Positions 9,965-19,258 of a stretch of DNA of 64,000 nt are shown piece by piece; within the stretch, counting starts at the first letter, position 1, and each line of letters opens with the position of its first letter. Below the pieces are notes generated by a model. It saw nothing but the letters and a program-made list of their open reading frames with translations, ran no database searches and was not told where the DNA came from. This stretch comes from Microvirga ossetica (GTDB taxonomy: Bacteria > Pseudomonadota > Alphaproteobacteria > Rhizobiales > Beijerinckiaceae): NCBI RefSeq assembly GCF_002741015.1, contig NZ_CP016616.1, positions 5,730,501-5,794,500 of the forward strand, written 5' to 3'. The position numbers and the translations under genes are program-made.

Positions 9965-10599
9965 TGTTTACGGGTATCGTCACCGATGTCGGTGAGATTG
10001 CAGCGGAGGAGGGATCCCAGGGAGCCCTCAAGCGGCTGCGCATTCATGCCTCCTACGATCCCGCCGGAATCGCGCTCGGCGCCTCCATCGCCTGCGGCGG
10101 CCCCTGCCTCACCGTGGTCGCCGTGGGTCCGCGAGAGGGCGGCTGCTGGTTCGACGTGGACGCCGCCGCCGAAACGCTTGAGCGGACCACCGTCGGCGAC
10201 TGGCGGGCGGGCACGAGGGTCAATCTCGAGCGCTCGCTCAAGATCGGCGACGAGCTCGGCGGGCATATCGTGACCGGGCACGTGGATGGCCTTGCCACCA
10301 TCGTCGCCAAGGAGGCGATCACGGCGGGCGACGATCCCTGGGGGCCGACTGCCCGCTTCGTCCTCAAGGCGCCCCCGGCCCTGGCACAGTTCATCGCCGA
10401 GAAGGGCTCCGTCTGCCTCGACGGCACGTCGCTCACCGTGAACTCGGTCAACGACGACATGTTCTCCGTGCTGATCATCCCGCACACGCTCACCGTCACC
10501 ACCTGGGGCGAGAGGCAGGTGGGCGACAAGCTCAATCTCGAGGTCGATCTCATGGCCCGCTACGCGGCGCGGCTTGCGGATGCGCGCCGGGGGGAGTAG
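9964..10599 (+). CDS. ribE: Riboflavin synthase, alpha subunit
   Basis: 211 residues made of two lumazine-binding repeats. The N-terminal [12 protein letters not shown] is diagnostic, and the second repeat begins near LGGHIVTGHVDG (about residue 97). It dismutates two 6,7-dimethyl-8-ribityllumazine molecules to riboflavin. The ATG overlaps the ribD stop (TGATG at 9962-9966). An in-frame upstream ATG at 9949 would add five residues but lies inside ribD. ribH, which makes its substrate, lies downstream beyond a repeat element. The gene is called ribC in some nomenclatures. Confidence 0.96.
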   Translation: MFTGIVTDVGEIAAEEGSQGALKRLRIHASYDPAGIALGASIACGGPCLTVVAVGPREGGCWFDVDAAAETLERTTVGDWRAGTRVNLERSLKIGDELGGHIVTGHVDGLATIVAKEAITAGDDPWGPTARFVLKAPPALAQFIAEKGSVCLDGTSLTVNSVNDDMFSVLIIPHTLTVTTWGERQVGDKLNLEVDLMARYAARLADARRGE

Positions 10600-10625
10600 G
10601 GACGTTCAACTTTCCTTGACATAGC

Positions 10626-10780
10626 CCTCATCCTGAGAGGCTGGCCCGCTATGTGGCTTTTCCATAAGTCCTCATCCTGAGGGGATTGCGTCGGCAATCC
10701 GTCTCGAAGGATCAGGGCGTCTCCAGTGTTCGCTGGATCCTCCTCCGAGACGCCCGCTCCGCGGGCTCCTCAGGATGAGG
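10626..10780. repeat. Nested palindromic element (CCTCATCCTGAG family) between ribE and ribH
   Basis: CCTCATCCTGAG occurs at 10626-10637 and again from about 10670. The reverse complement CTCAGGATGAGG closes the element at about 10769-10780. Inside, GGGCGTCTC (10715-10723) pairs with GAGACGCCC (10747-10755) around CCAG...CTGG. I recall this type of repeat as common in Hyphomicrobiales. Its RNA would form a long cruciform-like hairpin between two genes of one pathway. Confidence 0.75.
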
Positions 10781-10850
10781 GAAGAGCTTGACGAGTCAGC
10801 ATCGCAAGGGGAGCGGTGAGGCATATTCTCGAATTCTGAACGGATTTCTA

Positions 10851-11339
10851 ATGGTCGCGCCTTCCGATAAGCCGAAAAGCCCCCGTCCGCCGGTTCCCGG
10901 CGCCCGCATCCTGGTCGTCGAGGCCCGCTTCTACGACGACATCGCCGACGAGCTTCTGCGCGGCGTGCAGCAGGCGGTGGAGGCGGCGCAGGCCAGCATG
11001 GACGTGCTGACCCTCGACGGCGCGCTCGAGATCCCGGGCACCATCGCCATCGCTCTCGATGCGGCGGAGAAGGCCGGCAAGCCCTACGACGCCGTCGTCG
11101 CGCTCGGCTGCGTGATCCGCGGCGAGACGGGACATTACGACATCGTCGCCGGCGAGAGCGCCCGCGCCCTGATGGATCTGTCGGTCGAGCGCCGCATTCC
11201 GCTGGCCAACGGCATCCTCACCGTCGAGAACGAGCAGCAGGCGTGGACCCGCGCGAGCGTGAATGAATTGAATAAGGGTGGCGGAGCGGTGGATGCGGCT
11301 CTGGCCGTGCTGCGCATCAAACAGAAACTGGAGGCCTGA
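10851..11339 (+). CDS. ribH: 6,7-dimethyl-8-ribityllumazine synthase
   Basis: 162 residues, normal length. It condenses 5-amino-6-ribitylaminouracil with 3,4-dihydroxy-2-butanone 4-phosphate. Signatures: [15 protein letters not shown] near the N-terminus, then [16 protein letters not shown] with the catalytic histidine at H95. The start at 10851 gives the usual length; an upstream in-frame ATG at 10788 would add 21 residues that do not look like the family. nusB follows two bases after the stop, a conserved pairing. Confidence 0.96.
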   Translation: MVAPSDKPKSPRPPVPGARILVVEARFYDDIADELLRGVQQAVEAAQASMDVLTLDGALEIPGTIAIALDAAEKAGKPYDAVVALGCVIRGETGHYDIVAGESARALMDLSVERRIPLANGILTVENEQQAWTRASVNELNKGGGAVDAALAVLRIKQKLEA

Positions 11340-11341
11340 TC

Positions 11342-11824
11342 ATGACGAAGCCAGCAGAGCGCTCGGCCGCTCGTCTCGCTGCCGTCCAGGCTCTCTATCA
11401 GATGGACATATCCGGCACGACCGTCCTCGACGCGCTCGCCGAGTTCGAGGCCTTCTGGATCGGACGCGAGGTCGAGGGCATCGAGTTCAAGCCTTCGGAC
11501 AACACCTTCTTCCGCGACATCCTCTCGGGCGTGGTCAAGAACCAGCGCGAGATCGACGTGAAGATCGACAACGCGCTCGCCACCGACTGGCCGCTGAAGC
11601 GGATCGAGGCGGTGCTGCGCGCGATCCTGCGCGCCGGCGGCTACGAGCTGATGTTCCGCAAGGACGTGCCTGCCCGCGTCGTCATCACCGAATATGTCGA
11701 CGTGACCCACGGCTTCTACGGCGACGACGAGCCGGGCCTCGTCAACGCGGTCCTCGACAAGGTCACCCGCGAGGTTCGCCCCGGCGAGCTCGAGAAGAAG
11801 GCCGCAGGGCAGGGGAAGCGGTAA
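11342..11824 (+). CDS. nusB: Transcription antitermination factor NusB
   Basis: 160 residues, all-helical NusB family (SAARLAAVQALYQMD at the N-terminus; RVVITEYVDVTHGFY near the C-terminus). With NusE (S10) it binds boxA RNA to allow antitermination at rRNA operons. It follows ribH with a two-base gap, the standard bacterial arrangement, and precedes thiL by 28 bases. Confidence 0.96.
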   Translation: MTKPAERSAARLAAVQALYQMDISGTTVLDALAEFEAFWIGREVEGIEFKPSDNTFFRDILSGVVKNQREIDVKIDNALATDWPLKRIEAVLRAILRAGGYELMFRKDVPARVVITEYVDVTHGFYGDDEPGLVNAVLDKVTREVRPGELEKKAAGQGKR

Positions 11825-11852
11825 CGCCGATGCGGGCAGGGACCGTCAGCCG

Positions 11853-12842
11853 ATGAGTTCGAAGGAGCGCCCGGGCGAAGAGAGCCTCATCGCCCGCTTC
11901 TTCGCCCCCATCGCCGGCGCGGGGGGCTTGGGCCTCAAGGACGATGCGGCCTGCCTGACGCCGACGCCCGGGCACGATCTCGTCGTGACCGTCGATGCCC
12001 TGGTCGAGCGCATCCACTTCCTGCCCGAGGATTCTCCCGCCTCCATCGCGCGCAAGGCGCTCGGCGTGAACGTCTCCGACCTTGCCGCCAAGGGCGCCGA
12101 TCCCGCCGGTTTCCTCTTGAGCCTCGCCTTGCCCGACGACTGGACCGAAAGCTGGCTCGCCGCTTTCGCGGCCGGTTTGGGAGCGGCGTCCCGGGATTTC
12201 TCCTGCCCGCTCCTCGGCGGCGATACCGTGAAAACGAAGGGACCCCTGACCCTGTCGGTCACCGCCGTCGGCGAGGTGCCGACCGGCCGCATGGTCCTTC
12301 GCACCACGGCCCAGGCGAGCGACCTGATCTGCGTCACAGGCACCATCGGCGACGCGGCACTGGGCCTGAAGCTGCGCAGCCGTCCAGCTTGGGCGCAGAG
12401 GCTCTCACCTGACGACGAAGCGCACCTCGCCGACCGCTACCTCCACCCCTATCCTCGCCACAAGCTCGCCGAGGCGCTGCGAGACCATGCCAGCGCGGCC
12501 ATGGACGTGTCCGATGGTCTGGCCGGCGACCTCGCCAAGATGATGCGCGCCAGCGGCGTCACGGCCGTGGTCGAGGCCGCCCAGGTGCCGCTCTCCGCCG
12601 CGGCGGCCGGAGCCGTTCAGGCCTCGCCTGACCTCCTCGACCTGGCGCTGACCGGCGGGGACGATTATGAAATTCTCTGCACGGTTCCGGAAAACAAACT
12701 CGACAGCTTCCGCAAACAGGCTGATAGCGTGGGGATCCCCCTGTCCGTCATTGGCCGAGTCGTCGCAGGACACGACTTGCCGGTCTTTCGGATGAACGGT
12801 CTCGAAAGACGCTTCGATGTCGGCTCCTACCAGCATTTCTGA
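11853..12842 (+). CDS. thiL: Thiamine-monophosphate kinase
   Basis: 329 residues, AIR-synthase/PurM-like fold. Visible motifs: LKDDAACLTP (metal/ATP binding), VTVDALVERIHFL, LGGDTVKTKG, AAMDVSDGLAGDLAKM and LTGGDDYEILCTV. It phosphorylates thiamine monophosphate to the active cofactor, thiamine diphosphate. Its last 26 bases overlap the start of the downstream transporter gene in another frame. Confidence 0.95.
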   Translation: MSSKERPGEESLIARFFAPIAGAGGLGLKDDAACLTPTPGHDLVVTVDALVERIHFLPEDSPASIARKALGVNVSDLAAKGADPAGFLLSLALPDDWTESWLAAFAAGLGAASRDFSCPLLGGDTVKTKGPLTLSVTAVGEVPTGRMVLRTTAQASDLICVTGTIGDAALGLKLRSRPAWAQRLSPDDEAHLADRYLHPYPRHKLAEALRDHASAAMDVSDGLAGDLAKMMRASGVTAVVEAAQVPLSAAAAGAVQASPDLLDLALTGGDDYEILCTVPENKLDSFRKQADSVGIPLSVIGRVVAGHDLPVFRMNGLERRFDVGSYQHF

Positions 12843-14049
12843 TACTTCCTTCCAGGCTCCTCCCAGCAACGACGCCCTCGCCAAACGCAATGCCGTGGTA
12901 CTCGCCGCCGCCATGGCGCTGGGCGGCTCGAGTCCGTCCATCGTCGTGTCTCTCGGCGGGCTGGTGGGGCAGGCTCTCGCGACCGACAAGGAACTGGCGA
13001 CGCTCCCGGTCAGCCTCCTGAATCTCGGCCTCGCCCTCGGCACCATCCCGGCGGCCATGTTCATGCGCAAGGCGGGGCGCCGCATCGGCTATATGGTCGG
13101 AGCCGGAATCGGCCTTGCCGGCGGCTGCCTCGCAGCGTTCGGCATCGCCTCGGCGAGCTTCATGCTCTTCTGCCTCGGCACCCTGATCATCGGCAGCTAC
13201 GGCTCCTTCAACCAGAGCTACCGCTTCGCAGCGACGGACGCCGCCTCCGAGTCCTTCAAGCCGAAGGCGATTTCCTGGGTCATGACCGGCGGCCTCGTGG
13301 CCGGCATCGTCGGTCCTCAGACGGTGATCTGGACCCGGGATGCGGTTCAGGGGGCGCCCTTCGCCGGCGCCTTCCTCGGGCAGGCGACCCTCGCCTTCCT
13401 GTCGATGATCGTCGTCTCGTTCCTTCGGCCGACCCCCGTGAGCGTTGCGACGCCCAAGGCTGGCGGCCGGCCTCTGAGCAAGATCGTCCGGCAACCCCGG
13501 TTCATCGTGGCCGTCGTCACGGGCCTGGTCTCCTACAGCCTCATGACCTTCATGATGACGGCGGCGCCCCTGGCGATGATCGGCTGCGGCCATCCGGTAG
13601 GCGCGGCCGCGCTGGGAATCCAATGGCATATCCTGGCCATGTTCGGACCGAGCTTCTTCACCGGCCGCCTGATCACCCGGTTCGGAAAAGGGCGAGTAAC
13701 CGCGACCGGGCTCGTGCTGATCGCCCTCTCCGCGATCATCGGCCTGTCGGGAATCACCATCGCCCATTTCTGGATCACCCTGGTGCTTCTCGGGATCGGC
13801 TGGAATTTCGGCTTCATCGGCGCGACCGCCATGGTGACCGACTGCTACCGCCCGGAAGAGCGCGCCAAGGTCCAGGCGGCCAACGACTTCCTGATCTTCG
13901 GTTCGGTTGCCCTGGCCTCGTTTTCCTCCGGGAAGCTCCTGAGTGTGGGCGGCTGGGTGAGCGTGAACTGGATGGTCTTCCCGCCCGTCATGGTTGCGCT
14001 AGTTCTGCTAGCGTGGCAGCAGAGGACCAAGGGGATCGTACCCGCTTAA
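12817..14049 (+). CDS. Major facilitator superfamily transporter
   Basis: 410 residues with about 11-12 hydrophobic segments and an MFS-type loop between the second and third helices (MRKAGRRIGYMVG). A central polar loop lies at about residues 205-225. The substrate cannot be told from the sequence. The ATG at 12817 lies inside the end of thiL (26-base overlap), so it is probably the last gene of this operon. It need not be linked to thiamine. The overlap argues for translational coupling. Confidence 0.85.
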   Translation: MSAPTSISDTSFQAPPSNDALAKRNAVVLAAAMALGGSSPSIVVSLGGLVGQALATDKELATLPVSLLNLGLALGTIPAAMFMRKAGRRIGYMVGAGIGLAGGCLAAFGIASASFMLFCLGTLIIGSYGSFNQSYRFAATDAASESFKPKAISWVMTGGLVAGIVGPQTVIWTRDAVQGAPFAGAFLGQATLAFLSMIVVSFLRPTPVSVATPKAGGRPLSKIVRQPRFIVAVVTGLVSYSLMTFMMTAAPLAMIGCGHPVGAAALGIQWHILAMFGPSFFTGRLITRFGKGRVTATGLVLIALSAIIGLSGITIAHFWITLVLLGIGWNFGFIGATAMVTDCYRPEERAKVQAANDFLIFGSVALASFSSGKLLSVGGWVSVNWMVFPPVMVALVLLAWQQRTKGIVPA

Positions 14050-14204
14050 AGTATTAAGGCCTTCCTGTGAGTTGGGCCGGGGAGATCATTGCGAACTGCC
14101 TAGTTTTTTGCCACCAAGTATGACGTTCGCTGGGGGTAGGGGCCGATCAGGGCTGAAAAACAGCTTTGATGAGCGGCTTTCTGCTTTCCCATAACAAGGA
14201 TGGC

Positions 14205-16331
14205 ATGATGGCACTTACCCTAATTATCCTGGGTGGCCTGCTTTCGATCGCCTATGGCTTCTGGGCCATTAGCGATGTGATGAAGCGGGACGCCGGGTCT
14301 CAGCGTATGCAGGAAATCGCCGGCGCGATTGCCGAAGGCGCAAAAGCCTATCTTCGCAGGCAATATTTCACGATCGCGATCGTCGGTGTCGTCCTCTTCA
14401 TCGTCATCGCCTACCTCCTCGGCTTCCGGGTCGCCATCGGCTTCGCCATCGGTGCGATTCTGTCCGGCATGGCCGGCTTCATCGGCATGAACGTTTCGGT
14501 CCGTGCCAACGTCCGCACCGCCCAGGCTGCCACCCAATCCCTCGGCGGCGGCCTCGACGTGGCCTTCAAGGCCGGCGCGGTCACCGGCATGCTGGTGGCG
14601 GGCCTCGCCCTTCTCGGCGTGGCGCTCTACTACGGCTATCTCACCCGCATCGCCGGTCTGGCCCCGTCCGACCGCGTGGTCGTCGACAGCCTCGTCGCCT
14701 TGGGTTTTGGCGCTTCGCTGATTTCGATCTTCGCCCGTCTCGGCGGCGGCATCTTCACCAAGGGCGCCGACGTGGGCGGCGACCTCGTCGGCAAGGTCGA
14801 GGCCGGTATTCCGGAGGACGACCCGCGCAACCCGGCCACCATCGCCGACAATGTGGGCGACAATGTCGGCGATTGCGCCGGCATGGCCGCCGACCTGTTC
14901 GAGACCTACGCGGTGACCGTGGTCGCGACCATGGTGCTCGCGGCGATCTTCTTTGCCGGCCAGGCCACCCTCGACACGATGATGATGTATCCGCTCGCCA
15001 TCGGCGCCGCCTGCATCGTCACCTCGATCATCGGCACCTTCTTCGTGAAGCTCGGACAGAACGAGTCCATCATGGGCGCGCTCTATAAGGGTCTGATCGT
15101 GACGGGAGTTCTCTCGGCCGTCGCCATCGCCCTCGTCACGTGGCAGATGATCGGCTTCGGACCGGTGGCCGGTGCTCAGTTCACGGGCCAGGCCCTGTTC
15201 TGGTGCGCCATCGTCGGTCTCGCCGTGACGGCGTTCATCGTGGTCATCACCGAGTACTATACCGGCGTCGGGTTCCGTCCCGTGCGGTCCATTGCCCAGT
15301 CCTCCGTGACGGGCCATGGCACGAACGTGATCCAGGGCCTCGCCGTTTCGCTCGAATCCACGGCGCTGCCGACCATCGTGATCATCGCGGGCATCGTCGT
15401 GGCCTTCAAGTTCGCGGGTCTGTTCGGCATCGCCATCGCCGTGACCGCCATGCTGGGTGTTGCTGGCATGATCGTGGCGCTCGATGCCTTCGGTCCGGTG
15501 ACGGACAACGCCGGCGGCATCGCGGAAATGGCCGGTCTGCCCAAGGAGGTCCGCAAGTCGACGGACGCTCTCGACGCGGTCGGCAACACCACGAAGGCCG
15601 TGACGAAGGGGTACGCCATCGGCTCAGCCGGCCTCGGCGCTCTGGTGCTCTTCGCAGCCTACACCTCTGACCTGAACTACTTCACGCAGAACGCGGCGCA
15701 GTATCCGTACTTCCAGGGTGTGGCGCCGAACTTCTCGCTGACCAATCCCTATGTGGTGGTCGGCCTGCTGTTCGGCGGCCTCATCCCATTCCTCTTCGGC
15801 GGCATCGCCATGACGGCGGTGGGCCGCGCGGCGGGAGCAGTGGTGGAGGAAGTGCGCCGTCAGTTCCGTGAGAAGCCGGGCATCATGGCGGGTACGGACC
15901 GTCCCGATTACGGCCGCGCGGTCGACATGCTGACCCGCGCTGCGATCAAGGAAATGATCGTGCCCTCGCTGCTGCCGGTGCTGGCGCCGATCGTGACCTA
16001 CTTCGTAGTCTACTGGGTGGCGGGGAAGTCCGAGGCCTTCTCTGCCGTGGGTGCCATGCTGCTCGGCGTGATCGTCACGGGCCTGTTCGTCGCCATTTCG
16101 ATGACGTCGGGCGGCGGTGCGTGGGACAACGCGAAGAAGTCGTTCGAGGACGGCTTCACGGATGCCTCCGGCACCACCCATCACAAGGGTTCGGAAGCCC
16201 ATAAGGCCTCCGTCACGGGCGACACCGTCGGCGATCCCTACAAGGACACCGCGGGCCCTGCCGTGAACCCGGCGATCAAGATCACCAACATCATCGCCCT
16301 GCTGCTTCTGGCAATCCTGGCGCATTCATAG
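14205..16331 (+). CDS. hppA: Membrane-bound proton-pumping pyrophosphatase, K+-independent type
   Basis: About 708 residues with roughly 16 membrane segments. It hydrolyses pyrophosphate and pumps protons across the inner membrane. The substrate-binding motif [19 protein letters not shown] and the acidic [14 protein letters not shown] are clear. K464 in [10 protein letters not shown] marks the K+-independent subclass; the K+-dependent enzymes have alanine there. Start choice: ATG 14205 or 14208 follows AAGGA; the TTG/ATG at 14166/14169 would add 12-13 residues without a ribosome site. A strong terminator follows 25 bases after the stop. Confidence 0.96.
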   Translation: MMALTLIILGGLLSIAYGFWAISDVMKRDAGSQRMQEIAGAIAEGAKAYLRRQYFTIAIVGVVLFIVIAYLLGFRVAIGFAIGAILSGMAGFIGMNVSVRANVRTAQAATQSLGGGLDVAFKAGAVTGMLVAGLALLGVALYYGYLTRIAGLAPSDRVVVDSLVALGFGASLISIFARLGGGIFTKGADVGGDLVGKVEAGIPEDDPRNPATIADNVGDNVGDCAGMAADLFETYAVTVVATMVLAAIFFAGQATLDTMMMYPLAIGAACIVTSIIGTFFVKLGQNESIMGALYKGLIVTGVLSAVAIALVTWQMIGFGPVAGAQFTGQALFWCAIVGLAVTAFIVVITEYYTGVGFRPVRSIAQSSVTGHGTNVIQGLAVSLESTALPTIVIIAGIVVAFKFAGLFGIAIAVTAMLGVAGMIVALDAFGPVTDNAGGIAEMAGLPKEVRKSTDALDAVGNTTKAVTKGYAIGSAGLGALVLFAAYTSDLNYFTQNAAQYPYFQGVAPNFSLTNPYVVVGLLFGGLIPFLFGGIAMTAVGRAAGAVVEEVRRQFREKPGIMAGTDRPDYGRAVDMLTRAAIKEMIVPSLLPVLAPIVTYFVVYWVAGKSEAFSAVGAMLLGVIVTGLFVAISMTSGGGAWDNAKKSFEDGFTDASGTTHHKGSEAHKASVTGDTVGDPYKDTAGPAVNPAIKITNIIALLLLAILAHS

Positions 16332-16356
16332 GAACGGTCGCTCAAAGCGATCCGGG

Positions 16357-16384
16357 ACCCGCGGCGAAAGCCGCGGGTTTTTTG
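16357..16384 (+). terminator. Rho-independent terminator of hppA
   Basis: ACCCGCGGC and GCCGCGGGT (9 bp) with a GAAA loop, followed by a run of five to six T. Confidence 0.9.
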
Positions 16385-16404
16385 TTGGTACGATCAAGCC
16401 AAAC

Positions 16405-16431
16405 AAAAATGGCCGGGACGGGCCCGGCCAT
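16405..16431 (-). terminator. Rho-independent terminator of bamE (minus strand)
   Basis: ATGGCCGGG and CCCGGCCAT pair around five bases. Read on the minus strand, the stem is followed by TTTTTG. It lies 26 bases after the bamE stop and opposes the hppA terminator, insulating the convergent genes. Confidence 0.75.
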
Positions 16432-16456
16432 TGGATAAACTCAGACGGCTGATCGA

Positions 16457-16912
16457 TCAGCTGAATGGATTGAAGCTTGTCATGCCCTTGAAGATCTGGC
16501 CGAGGAAGCTGGATTCCTCGCCGCCGGCCGGCGTGGTCCGGCTGATGAAGTCGAAGACCTTGCCGTCCTGCAGCCCGTAGAGCGCCACGCGCTCGACCCG
16601 CAGGCTCGGGTCGAAATAAACGGCAGTGACCTGCTGATCCACCACCTGCTCGCCCATGAACTGGAGCGTCCGGCGGGACCGCTGGCTGATATAATACCAG
16701 TTGCGGTTGCCGACCGTGGATACGGTGGAAGGCGTACCGAGGGTCTGGAGGACCTGATCGGCGCTCATGCCCTTCTTGACCTGAGCGATGGCCCGCTCAT
16801 CTACGACATAGCCGCGCTGGAACTCCTCGCCCACGCCATTGCAGGCGGTGACGGACAAGGCGAGAACGGCTGCGCTCGCCAGGCGCACCAAGAGGCTGTG
16901 ATATCGACGCAT
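16457..16912 (-). CDS. bamE: Outer membrane assembly lipoprotein BamE (SmpA/OmlA family)
   Basis: 151 residues. Signal peptide with lipobox LSVTAC, lipidated C24. The BamE fold at about 35-115 contains IAQVKKGMSADQVLQTLGTP and NRNWYYISQ. It is an accessory lipoprotein of the outer-membrane beta-barrel assembly complex, whose core component BamA is encoded at 60688 in this window. It is divergent from the cytochrome chaperone gene at 17015, the neighbourhood usual in Hyphomicrobiales. Confidence 0.93.
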   Translation of the reverse strand: MRRYHSLLVRLASAAVLALSVTACNGVGEEFQRGYVVDERAIAQVKKGMSADQVLQTLGTPSTVSTVGNRNWYYISQRSRRTLQFMGEQVVDQQVTAVYFDPSLRVERVALYGLQDGKVFDFISRTTPAGGEESSFLGQIFKGMTSFNPFS

Positions 16913-17014
16913 CGTACGGTTCTTCCAGAAATGCGGCGCGGATAAGCTTGCGCCTTTCGACGGTGATGGCGTAACCCGAGGCTACGATTTTGACAAGCTT
17001 GGAAGGGCAGAGCC

Positions 17015-17560
17015 TTGATCTTCAGTCTCTTCCGCAAGGATCCCCGTCGCGTTGCCATCGCGTCTCTTTATAAGAGAATCGCCACGGCGTCGCGCTCTCC
17101 GGGGCTCTACGCGGCACTTGGCATTCCCGATACGCTGGAGGGGCGGTTCGAAGCCCTGTCCCTGCATATGGTTCTGGCTTTGCGCGCGCTGCGCGTACTG
17201 CCCACGCCTGCGGACGAGGTTGCCAAGGACCTGACCGATGCCTTCTTCCGGGACATGGATGCCTCCTTAAGAGAAATGGGGGTCGGCGATACCGTGGTGC
17301 CCAAGCGGATGAAGAAGATCGCCGAGTCCTTCTACGGCCGGGCTCATGCCTATGACGGACCCCTCGACGGCCAGAACGAGGCAGAACTCGCCGTCGCCCT
17401 CGGGCGCAACGTCTATGGCGGCGAGGCACCGGCTACGTCCCTGGCGCGTTATGCCCTGGCAGCCGATGGGGGCTTCCGGACGGCCGATCTGGACACCCTC
17501 CTGGCGACCGGACCGACTTTCCCCGATCCTGAGACCTTTGCGCAAGGAGGCAACAGATGA
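17015..17560 (+). CDS. Ubiquinol-cytochrome c chaperone family protein (CBP3-like)
   Basis: 181 residues of the Ubiq_cyt_C_chap family (RSPGLYAALGIPDTLEGRFE; LRALRVLPTPADEVAKDL; DAFFRDMDASLREMGVGD). The mitochondrial relative Cbp3 helps assemble cytochrome b into complex III; the bacterial role is inferred from that. The first codon is TTG at 17015, with GGAAGG eight bases upstream; no in-frame ATG gives a full domain. The stop overlaps the next gene (ATGA), and the pair with yceD is conserved in alphaproteobacteria. Confidence 0.9.
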   Translation: MIFSLFRKDPRRVAIASLYKRIATASRSPGLYAALGIPDTLEGRFEALSLHMVLALRALRVLPTPADEVAKDLTDAFFRDMDASLREMGVGDTVVPKRMKKIAESFYGRAHAYDGPLDGQNEAELAVALGRNVYGGEAPATSLARYALAADGGFRTADLDTLLATGPTFPDPETFAQGGNR

Positions 17561-18072
17561 CCCCCGAAACCGTAGGCCCCTTGTCGCGGCTCGTCGACGT
17601 CGGGAGAGTTCCTCCGCGCGGGCAGGAGGTTCAAGTAGTGGCAACGGCCGAGGAATGCGTTGCTCTGGCCAAGGATTTCGGCCTTCCCGCGATCCAGTCT
17701 CTCTTGGGGATCTACCAGCTCAAAACCTCGGCCAAAGGCATCAATGTCACGGGGCTGGTCAAGGCGTCCATTACCCAGATCTGCGTCACGACGCTGGAAC
17801 CCTTCGATTCCATCATCGAGGAGGAGGTCGAGGTGGACTTCGCCGAGTCCTCCGGCATGCCGGCAGAGCCTCCGACCGATATCAACGAGTACAATCCGCC
17901 CGATGAGATCGTAAACGGCCAGATCGACCTCGGAGCGCTCACCGCCGAGTTCCTGGCTCTCGGGCTCGATCCCTATCCCCGCAAGCCGGGCATCGATTTC
18001 AGCTATCAGGATCCCGCCGACGAGAAGGATTCGCCGTTTGCCGCCCTAGGCAAGCTGAAGGGGGGCGAATAA
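17557..18072 (+). CDS. YceD family protein (DUF177)
   Basis: 171 residues. The DUF177 core is recognisable by the beta-rich middle (GINVTGLVKASITQICVTTLEPF) and the C-terminal acidic stretch (INEYNPPDEIVNGQIDLGALTAEFLALGLDPYP). YceD is linked to 23S rRNA processing or accumulation in other bacteria, and it commonly sits next to rpmF and plsX. Here rpmF is absent and plsX follows after 139 bases. The start overlaps the preceding stop (ATGA). Confidence 0.9.
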   Translation: MTPETVGPLSRLVDVGRVPPRGQEVQVVATAEECVALAKDFGLPAIQSLLGIYQLKTSAKGINVTGLVKASITQICVTTLEPFDSIIEEEVEVDFAESSGMPAEPPTDINEYNPPDEIVNGQIDLGALTAEFLALGLDPYPRKPGIDFSYQDPADEKDSPFAALGKLKGGE

Positions 18073-18143
18073 GGGCTGGCGGGGGCGGCCCTTAAGGCAT
18101 ATGTCAGGCCTACGGAGGCGGATTCCGGGGCCAGAGAATTCAG

Positions 18144-18171
18144 TTGCGGAGCCGTCGCAAACCGCTATTTT
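18144..18171 (+). promoter_or_regulatory. Probable promoter for plsX-fabH
   Basis: TTGCGG (18144-18149) and TATTTT (18166-18171) are 16 bases apart, about 40 bases before the plsX start, in the gap after yceD. Confidence 0.45.
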
Positions 18172-18211
18172 CCGCCCCCGTTGAATGACTTAAAAGAAAG
18201 AACAATCGTTC

Positions 18212-19246
18212 ATGCCGAAGCCGGTGCGCATTTCGCTCGATGCGATGGGGGGCGACCATGGTCCCTCCGTCGTGGTCCCGGGGGCTGCCTTGGCCTTGGA
18301 GCGCCACCCCGGCCTTCGCTTCCTGATGTTCGGCAACGAAACCCTCGTCGTGCCCCTTCTGAACGCTCATCCCAAGCTGAAGGAGGCGACCGAGCTGCGG
18401 CATACCGATATCGCCATCTCCATGGATGAAAAGCCGAGCCAGGCCATCCGGATGGGGCGGGGCAAGTCATCCATGTGGCGCGCCGTGCAGGCGGTCCGGG
18501 ACGGGGAGGCGGATGCCGCCGTCTCTGCCGGCAATACCGGCGCCCTGATGGCGACGGCCAAGGTCTGCCTCAAGACCATGGCGCATATCGAGCGCCCGGC
18601 CATCGCCTGCATGTGGCCGACCATGCGGGGTGAGAGCATCGTGCTCGACGTCGGTGCGACGATCGGTGCGGATGCCGGCCATCTGGTGGACATGGCGATC
18701 ATGGGTTCGGCCATGGCCCGCATCGTGTTCGATCTGGAACGCCCGACCGTCGGGCTTCTCAATGTCGGCACTGAGGAGATCAAGGGCATCGAGGCGGTCA
18801 AGGAAGCGGGGCGGATTCTCAAGGAATCGAACCTGCCGCACCTCGATTACCGCGGCTTCGTCGAGGGCGACGATCTCGGCAAAGGAACCGTCGACGTGGT
18901 CGTGACCGAGGGATTCACAGGCAATATCGCCCTGAAGACCGCCGAAGGAACGGCCAAGCAGATCGCTCAGTATCTCCGCTCCGCCATGAGCCGCACCCTG
19001 ATGGCGAAAATCGGCTATCTGTTCGCGAAACAGGCTTTTAACGCTCTCAGGGACAAGATGGACCCGCGCAAGGTCAATGGGGGCGTATTTCTCGGTCTCG
19101 AAGGGGTGGTGGTCAAAAGCCACGGCGGGACGGACGATCTCGGCTTCGCCAGCGCCATCGATGTCGCTTACGACATGGCGCATTTTGAATTGATGAACAC
19201 GATCCGGACCATGCTCGAGCAAGACCCGGTTGGCCAGACGGCCTGA
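18212..19246 (+). CDS. plsX: Phosphate acyltransferase PlsX
   Basis: 344 residues, full length. The N-terminal [19 protein letters not shown] and the central [16 protein letters not shown] are diagnostic. It turns acyl-ACP into acyl-phosphate for glycerol-3-phosphate acylation, the first step of phospholipid synthesis. fabH follows after 12 bases, the standard pairing of phospholipid and fatty-acid initiation. A membrane-associated soluble enzyme. Confidence 0.97.
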   Translation: MPKPVRISLDAMGGDHGPSVVVPGAALALERHPGLRFLMFGNETLVVPLLNAHPKLKEATELRHTDIAISMDEKPSQAIRMGRGKSSMWRAVQAVRDGEADAAVSAGNTGALMATAKVCLKTMAHIERPAIACMWPTMRGESIVLDVGATIGADAGHLVDMAIMGSAMARIVFDLERPTVGLLNVGTEEIKGIEAVKEAGRILKESNLPHLDYRGFVEGDDLGKGTVDVVVTEGFTGNIALKTAEGTAKQIAQYLRSAMSRTLMAKIGYLFAKQAFNALRDKMDPRKVNGGVFLGLEGVVVKSHGGTDDLGFASAIDVAYDMAHFELMNTIRTMLEQDPVGQTA

Positions 19247-19258
19247 GGAAGACGCATC

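Noticed and set aside
16332..16456. Extra gene between hppA and bamE
   Set aside because: The gap holds only two opposed terminators.
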